A program made the translations under genes and the position numbers. From Candidatus Aminicenantota bacterium (lineage in GTDB: Bacteria > Acidobacteriota > Aminicenantia > Aminicenantales > Saccharicenantaceae), in contig JADGNU010000003.1 in NCBI GenBank assembly GCA_017883305.1, forward strand, positions 1 through 50,845: 50,845 nucleotides of DNA, given 5' to 3'. Below the pieces are notes generated by a model. That model ran no database searches. It had not been told where the DNA came from and worked only from the letters and a program-made list of their open reading frames with translations. Positions 45,138-50,845 of this stretch are shown here, one piece after another. Each line of letters starts with the position of its first letter. Positions within the stretch are counted from its first letter, which is position 1.

Positions 45138-46583
45138 TCAGGACGCGGCCAGCTTCTTGTAGAGATCGAGGTAGGCGGACGCGGATCGCTCCCAGGAGAA
45201 GTCCGCGGCCATCGCGTTGCGGACAAGCTTCCGCCAATCGATGGGTTTCTTGAAGAGGGCCCCCGCGCGCCCCGCCGCTTCGACAAGCGGCTCGGGTTCG
45301 GCTTCGACGAACTTGAACCCGTTGCCGTTCCCGACCTGCGGATCGAACTCCTGGACGCTGTCGTCGAGACCGCCCGTGGCTCTGACGACAGGGATCGTGC
45401 CATACTTCATGGCGTACATCTGGGTCAGCCCGCAAGGCTCATAGCGCGAGGGGATGAGGAAGATATCGCTCCCGGCGTAGATCGTGTGGGCGATCCGCTC
45501 GTCGAAGGCGATCTTGAGGCCGATCCGGGTCGGGTTCTTCTCTTGGGCCTCCAGCAGGAAATCCTGGATCTTCTGGTCGCCTGTGCCGAGAATGACCAGC
45601 GTCAATCCGAGGCCGAGAAGATCTTGGAGGGCTTCGCAAACGATGTCGAGGCCCTTCTGCCCGGCCAGGCGGGTGACCATGCCCGCGACGGGAAGAGTCG
45701 TCGGCGCGGCCAGGCCGAAGAGGGCCGCGAGCTCCTTGCGGCAGGTTATTTTCCCCGTCAAGTCCTCGGGCACATAGTTGCGAGGAATGAGATGGTCGGT
45801 GGCGGGATTCCAATCGCGGTAATCGACGCCGTTGAGGATGCCGTAAAGGACCGCGGACCGGGAACGAAGGAGGCCGTCGAGGCCGCAGCCGAACGCCGGC
45901 GTCTGGATCTCGCGGCTGTAGCGAGGGCTGACCGTCGTCACGGCGGTCGCATAGAGGATGCCGGCCTTGAGGGCATTGACCTTGCCGTAGAACTCGAGCT
46001 CGTTCATGTTGAAGAGCGAGGCGGGGAGCCCGATGCGGTCGAGAAGTTCGTCGTCGAACAGGCCCTGGTAGGCCAGGTTGTGGATGGTGAAGAGCGTCCG
46101 CGTCCGCGCGAAAAAGGCATCCCCCGCATAGACATAGCGGAGATAGGCAAAGACCAGGGCCGACTGCCAGTCGTGGCCGTGAACGATGTCGGGCGAGTAG
46201 CGCATCGCCCTCATGGTCTCGATGGAGGCCCGGCTAAAGAAGGCGAAACGCTCGCCGTTGTCCGGATAATCCCCGGCCGCGGTCCCGTAAAGGCAGTCCC
46301 GGTCGAAATACTCCGGCCGGTCGATGAAATAGACTGTGACGCCGTCGGCCCGGTGGGAGAAGACGGCGTAGGCGAGCTTCTCGCCGCCCATCTCGAGCTC
46401 GGCCCGCTCGATGACCGGCGTGAGCGGGATCTTCTTTTTCCGCACCTCCCGGTAGAGAGGCATGAACGCCCGGACTTCGGCGCCGAGCCCGGCGAGGACC
46501 TTGGGCAGGGCCCCGGCCACGTCGGCCAGGCCGCCCGTCTTGGCATAGGGGATGACTTCGGAGGCAAGGAATGCGACTTTCAT
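45138..46583 (-). CDS. glgA: glycogen synthase (ADP-glucose type, GT5)
   Basis: A 481-residue GT5 glucosyltransferase that extends alpha-1,4-glucan from ADP-glucose. The N-terminal motif is KVAFLASEVIPYAKTGGLADVAGALPKVLAGLG with the KTGGL loop. HGHDWQSALVFAYLRY, LFTIHNLAYQG, GILNGVDYRDWNPATD and the C-terminal PSRYEPCGLTQMYAMKYGTIPVVRATGGLDDSV follow. Full length, no defect. It lies opposite the glgC operon and has its own promoter immediately before the ATG. Confidence 0.96.
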   Translation of the reverse strand: MKVAFLASEVIPYAKTGGLADVAGALPKVLAGLGAEVRAFMPLYREVRKKKIPLTPVIERAELEMGGEKLAYAVFSHRADGVTVYFIDRPEYFDRDCLYGTAAGDYPDNGERFAFFSRASIETMRAMRYSPDIVHGHDWQSALVFAYLRYVYAGDAFFARTRTLFTIHNLAYQGLFDDELLDRIGLPASLFNMNELEFYGKVNALKAGILYATAVTTVSPRYSREIQTPAFGCGLDGLLRSRSAVLYGILNGVDYRDWNPATDHLIPRNYVPEDLTGKITCRKELAALFGLAAPTTLPVAGMVTRLAGQKGLDIVCEALQDLLGLGLTLVILGTGDQKIQDFLLEAQEKNPTRIGLKIAFDERIAHTIYAGSDIFLIPSRYEPCGLTQMYAMKYGTIPVVRATGGLDDSVQEFDPQVGNGNGFKFVEAEPEPLVEAAGRAGALFKKPIDWRKLVRNAMAADFSWERSASAYLDLYKKLAAS

Positions 46584-46592
46584 GGTCCGCCT

Positions 46593-46621
46593 ATTCTAGC
46601 ATAAGTACGCATGGCGGTCAT
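46593..46621 (-). promoter_or_regulatory. promoter of glgA, leaderless spacing
   Basis: Minus strand: ATGACC (46621-46616), 17-bp spacer, TAGAAT (46598-46593). The glgA ATG (46583) is about three bases after the predicted transcription start, with no room for a ribosome-binding site. Confidence 0.5.
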
Positions 46622-46652
46622 CCGGACGCCCTTTCTCCTCGCTCATCATGCC

Positions 46653-47105
46653 GCGGCGATTCTTCACGCCCCTCTGAGTCAGGCCCTCTGGCAGATCTCG
46701 CTGCATGGACTTCTCGGCTCGGGGCGTGCCGCTCCGTCGGGTCGCGGGTTTGGCCCGGCGCGCCAAACCCGCTCGGATCCGGGCCTCGCTCTCCTCTGGA
46801 TCCGTGCCCGCTTCGGCCCTCCCACGCCCTCCTCCGGGCATCGCCCCTGCGCCACCTTCCTTAACGCTCGATCTGCCCATCAAGTCCGGAATGTCGAGCG
46901 ACTCCACTAGAGACAAGACGACCGCTGAAACTGGGGTCGAGGGGGTCATCTGAGCGAGCATAAGCGGTGATTTAGCCGGTCCGGAGTCGGATGAGGGCAG
47001 TTTCAGAGGAAACCGCCAAAACGTGTTTGAGCGAGGCGTAGCGCACGCCGAGCGAGTTGTTTTGGCGCCGAGTCCGACGAACGGACCGGCGTGAAGAATC
47101 ACCGC
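46653..47105. other. large structured intergenic element with 18-bp inverted ends
   Basis: This fills the 547-base gap between lepB and glgA. The outer ends, 46653-46670 and 47088-47105, are inverted repeats matching in 17 of 18 positions. Inside, the right arm is a nested hairpin: GCGGTGATT 46964-46972 with 47097-47105, GCCGGTCCG 46975-46983 with 47082-47090, GTCGGA 46986-46991 with 47073-47078, GTTTC/GAAAC 47000-47013, CGCCAAAAC 47014-47022 with 47059-47067, GGCGT/ACGCC 47035-47049. The left arm has an 11-bp stem (46744-46754 with 46762-46772) and CGGATCC/GGATCCG (46774-46780 with 46798-46804). Weaker 5-7-bp pairs enclose these (46676/46900, 46691/46870, 46722/46823). It could be a structured RNA or a small non-autonomous mobile element. 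Confidence 0.6.
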
Positions 47106-47130
47106 AGCGAACGAAGATGATCCCCGAGGG

Positions 47131-47832
47131 CTAATTGATGATGCGGAGCATGCGGCTCCAGCGGGCCTTGGGGACGAAGCTGACCAGCTTCTTGAGGCGG
47201 TCGCGGATCCCGGTCTTCTGCCAGGCATCCCGCTCGGCCTTGTAGGAGAAATAGATGACCCAGGGCCGGCCCTTGATGGACGCCAGCGGCACGAAACCCC
47301 AGTAGCGGCTATCCATGCTGTTGTCGCGGTTGTCGCCCATGACGAACAGGTTCCCGGGCGGCACGGTCACGGGGCCATAGTTGTCGCGGATGACGTCGTC
47401 GTAGTTGTAGAAATCGTTCTTGGAGTTGACGTGGCTGTCGATGTGGACCTTATAGGGCTCGTCCAGCGGCTTGTCGTCGACGTAGACCTGCTTGTCCTTG
47501 ACCTCGACCTTCTGTCCCTCGAGCGCGATGACGCGCTTGACGAAGTCCTTGGTCAGGTCCTTCGGGTACTTGAAGACGACGATATCGCCCCGCGCGATCG
47601 GCTTATGGGGCAGGATCGTGCCCTCGAGCGGCAGGAGGGGCCTGGTGTAGGCGAGCTTGTTGACGAGCAGAAAGTCGCCGACGAGGAGGGTCGGCTCCAT
47701 GGAGCCGGTCGGGATCTGAAAGGCCTGGACGACGAAGGTCATGACGAAAAAGACGAAAACCGCCGTCTCGGCGATCAGCTCGAAGTATTCCCTGAAGAGG
47801 CTCTTGTCTCTTTTCTTCTTGTCCTTGTCCAT
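47131..47832 (-). CDS. lepB: signal peptidase I
   Basis: A 233-residue S26 peptidase that removes Sec and Tat signal peptides at the outer face of the inner membrane. After a Lys-rich N-terminus there is one membrane segment (residues about 21-38). The catalytic Ser is S44 in PTGSMEPTLLVGD and the general base Lys is K99 in FVKRVIALEG. Box E is GDNRDNSMDSRYWGFVP. GGGAGAGAC precedes the ATG. Many exported proteins in this window would be its substrates. The transcript would run on into the structured region before glgA. Confidence 0.95.
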   Translation of the reverse strand: MDKDKKKRDKSLFREYFELIAETAVFVFFVMTFVVQAFQIPTGSMEPTLLVGDFLLVNKLAYTRPLLPLEGTILPHKPIARGDIVVFKYPKDLTKDFVKRVIALEGQKVEVKDKQVYVDDKPLDEPYKVHIDSHVNSKNDFYNYDDVIRDNYGPVTVPPGNLFVMGDNRDNSMDSRYWGFVPLASIKGRPWVIYFSYKAERDAWQKTGIRDRLKKLVSFVPKARWSRMLRIIN

Positions 47833-47856
47833 GTCTCTCCCGGCTATAAAAATAAT

Positions 47857-47885
47857 ATTATAAAGGAAAACTCGAGGAAGGGCAA
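47857..47885 (-). promoter_or_regulatory. promoter of lepB
   Basis: Minus strand: TTGCCC (47885-47880), 17-bp spacer, perfect TATAAT (47862-47857) within an A/T-rich stretch. Unlike several neighbours, this leaves an 18-base leader with a GGGAG ribosome site. Confidence 0.65.
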
Positions 47886-47938
47886 GACGGATTCGCCCTG
47901 ATCGCCGGCCTAACCTATCCGCAGGTCCGTCCCGAACC

Positions 47939-48038
47939 GGAATTCCTGGGACACAATCCTGGAAAATTCCCGGGACACAATCCCATTTCCATAGAAATGG
48001 GTTATGTCCCGAATTTTACGGTCATGTCCCGGAATTCC
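47939..48038. repeat. 100-bp nested palindrome, REP/BIME-like
   Basis: A stack of inverted repeats lies in the 360-base gap between lepB and tgt. Outer pair: GGAATTCCTGGGACA (47939-47953) with TGTCCCGGAATTCC (48025-48038), one base deleted. Next: AAAATTC plus CGGGACA (47963-47976) with TGTCCCGAATTTT (48005-48016 region). Centre: CCCATTTC (47982-47989), loop CATA, GAAATGGG (47994-48001). The GGGACACAATCC word occurs twice in the left arm. Related words occur at 6730-6785. The rest of the gap holds the lepB promoter, the tgt promoter and a small leader ORF. Confidence 0.75.
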
Positions 48039-48086
48039 TCCCCTGTCGGGCCGTCGATCCCGGCCGTGCCGCCGCACGTCCGCACC

Positions 48087-48115
48087 TTGACACCCCCGGT
48101 CAATCCGGCTTTACT
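48087..48115 (+). promoter_or_regulatory. promoter of the tgt-yajC-secD operon
   Basis: Perfect TTGACA (48087-48092), 17-bp spacer, TTTACT (48110-48115). Transcription would start near 48121-48122, exactly at the GTG of the small leader ORF. Confidence 0.6.
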
Positions 48116-48121
48116 AGTCCC

Positions 48122-49661
<1,540 letters not shown>

Positions 49662-49723
49662 GGCCCCGGAGGGAGGGGCGGCTCCCCTCCCCAGCCCCGA
49701 ATCCCTCACGAGAGTGATATCCC

Positions 49724-50845
49724 ATGAAAAAGAACCTGCAATGGAAGGTCGCCCTGGCCCTGATCGTCATCGCCGGGGCCATCTTCCTCGCCTACCCCTT
49801 CGACGACACGAAGATCAAGCTCGGTCTCGACCTCAAGGGCGGCATCCACCTGACCCTTGGGGTCATCACGGACGATGCCATCAACATGGAAACGGACCAG
49901 GAGATCTCCCGGCTCGAGGAACTTCTCAAGAAGAACAGCATCACCTTCCAAAAGGTCACCAAAGAGGGCCTCGGGCGGATCGCCGTTCAGGGCGCCCTGG
50001 CCGACCAGGAAGCCAAGACCCGCGATCTCTTCGACGAATACTCCCGGGATTGGGCGTACACCTTCACCGCCGACCGGGCCAACCTGACCCTCAAGCCGCT
50101 CGTCATGCAGGCCCTCCGCGACGAATCGGTCAACCAGGCCAAGACGACGATCGAGAACCGCGTCAACGGCTTGGGCGTTTCCGAGCCCCTCATCCAGAGA
50201 CAGGGCACCGACAAGATCATCGTCGAGCTGCCGGGCGTCGACGACCCCGACCGCGTCAAGGAGCTCATCAAGGTCACCGCCGTCCTCGAATGGAAGCTGG
50301 TCAAGGCCGGGCCGGCCGCCGACGAGGCGACCCTCCTTCAAGCCACGAACGGGCAGGTCCCCGACGATGCCGAGGTCCTCAAGGGAGATCCCAAGCGGGG
50401 CCAGGGCGGCTTCTACCTCGTCAACAAGGTCTCCGTGGTCACGGGCAAGGACCTGAGGACCATCCGCCGGACCCAGGACGAGTGGAACAACCCGGCCGTC
50501 TCCTTTTCCCTCAACTCCGACGGCGGCGCCCGCTTCGAGGAGATGACAGGGGCGAACATCGGCAAACAGATCGCCATCATCCTCGACAAGAAGATCCAGT
50601 CGGCCCCGGTCGTCGAGAGCCGCATCTCCCGGGCCCAAGGCGGCGTCATCCGCGGCCGGTTCACTCCCGAAGAGGCGGACGACCTGGTCGTCGTGCTCAA
50701 GGCGGGCGCGCTGCCGGCCGGCATCAAGTACCTCGAGGAGCGGACGATCGGCCCGGCGCTGGGCGCTGACTCGATCCGCCAGGGACTCATGGCCGGACTG
50801 GTGGCCATCGTGGGCGTCATGACCTTCATGATCGTCTTCTACAAG
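49724..50845 (+). CDS. secD: protein translocase subunit SecD (3' end outside window)
   Basis: The first 374 residues of SecD are visible; the frame is still open at the window edge. It has a first membrane helix (residues about 7-24), the LGLDLKGGIHLTLGV motif, the periplasmic P1 region with NRVNGLGVSEPLIQRQGTDKIIVELPGVDDPDRVKELI, then VSFSLNSDGGARFEEMTGANIGKQIAIILDKKIQSAPVVESRI and the start of the membrane bundle (LGADSIRQGLMAGLVAIVGV). SecD uses the proton gradient to pull exported proteins forward. secF would be expected just outside the window. Confidence 0.95.
   Translation, partial: MKKNLQWKVALALIVIAGAIFLAYPFDDTKIKLGLDLKGGIHLTLGVITDDAINMETDQEISRLEELLKKNSITFQKVTKEGLGRIAVQGALADQEAKTRDLFDEYSRDWAYTFTADRANLTLKPLVMQALRDESVNQAKTTIENRVNGLGVSEPLIQRQGTDKIIVELPGVDDPDRVKELIKVTAVLEWKLVKAGPAADEATLLQATNGQVPDDAEVLKGDPKRGQGGFYLVNKVSVVTGKDLRTIRRTQDEWNNPAVSFSLNSDGGARFEEMTGANIGKQIAIILDKKIQSAPVVESRISRAQGGVIRGRFTPEEADDLVVVLKAGALPAGIKYLEERTIGPALGADSIRQGLMAGLVAIVGVMTFMIVFYK

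Noticed and set aside
46596-46960. Open frame on the minus strand through the structured region (ending near 46596)
   Set aside because: It has no Shine-Dalgarno site or leaderless promoter before any ATG, reads as a Gly/Arg-rich low-complexity protein, and overlaps the paired stems, whose base pairing explains the sequence better. A remnant gene cannot be fully excluded.
46964-47105. Integron attC site interpretation of the right-arm hairpin
   Set aside because: It is about 142 bases long but lacks the RYYYAAC/GTRRRRY boxes, and no integrase or cassette-like genes are present.

Overview
The window is a GC-rich, densely packed chromosomal segment from a Gram-negative-type bacterium. It has lipoprotein, Tat and Sec signals, an RlpA protein, SecD/YajC and M16/M28 exported peptidases. 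No rRNA, tRNA, phage, CRISPR or intact transposase gene is visible. The gene mix (DUF4416 protein, stand-alone PurO-like plus stand-alone AICAR transformylase, paired GH57 glycogen enzymes, fused FtcD, GHL10-type glycosidase) would fit the Acidobacteriota/Aminicenantes neighbourhood. That placement is an inference from gene content, not from a marker phylogeny.

Layout. 1-1.1 kb: the end of a carbon-nitrogen hydrolase gene overlapping a NusG-like elongation factor. 1.1-8.2 kb, minus strand: a GHL10-type glycosidase, hydantoinase subunits hyuA-hyuB, an FmdB zinc-ribbon protein, a RidA protein with a Tat-like N-terminus, and the dipeptidase PepD. 8.3-10.8 kb: a zinc/manganese ABC importer (znuA-znuC-znuB). 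10.8-15.3 kb, minus: two M16 peptidase homologues that both lack the zinc motif, overlapping ftcD. 15.5-16.7 kb: ahcY. 16.75-24.07 kb, minus: one long chained operon asnS-rimO-pgpA-cinA-thpR-plsY-gpsA-TPR, driven by a promoter that faces a DUF4416 gene across a shared control region. 24.7-29.2 kb, minus: a cysteine desulfurase, then M20 peptidase-serC-serA ending in a clear intrinsic terminator. 29.3-32.8 kb: an exported GH63-like glycosidase followed by a Tat-exported glycosylasparaginase, suggesting glycoprotein or glycan breakdown outside the cytoplasm. 32.8-34.2 kb, minus: a LOG-family protein and RlpA. 34.3-45.1 kb: purO-purV, an M28 peptidase, then a glycogen module (GH57 glucanotransferase, GH57 branching enzyme, glgC), a GAF-type histidine kinase with a receiver-only response regulator, and galT. 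It converges on glgA (45.1-46.6 kb, minus). 46.6-50.8 kb: a 547-base highly structured intergenic region, lepB (minus), a 100-bp nested palindrome, a tiny leader ORF, then tgt-yajC-secD (secD runs off the end).

Recurring signals. Several genes have a sigma70-like -10 box only 7-13 bases before the start codon and no convincing Shine-Dalgarno sequence (hyuA, fmdB, znuA, asnS, DUF4416, glgA, and the leader ORF before tgt). Leaderless or near-leaderless mRNAs therefore look common here. Many neighbouring genes overlap by ATGA or TTGA, implying translational coupling.

The strongest candidates for something undescribed are: the structured region at 46653-47105, whose 18-bp inverted ends enclose a nested set of stems; the leader ORF with a degraded P-loop coupled to tgt; the M16 pair with no metal site in either subunit; and a glycogen operon carrying its own two-component pair.
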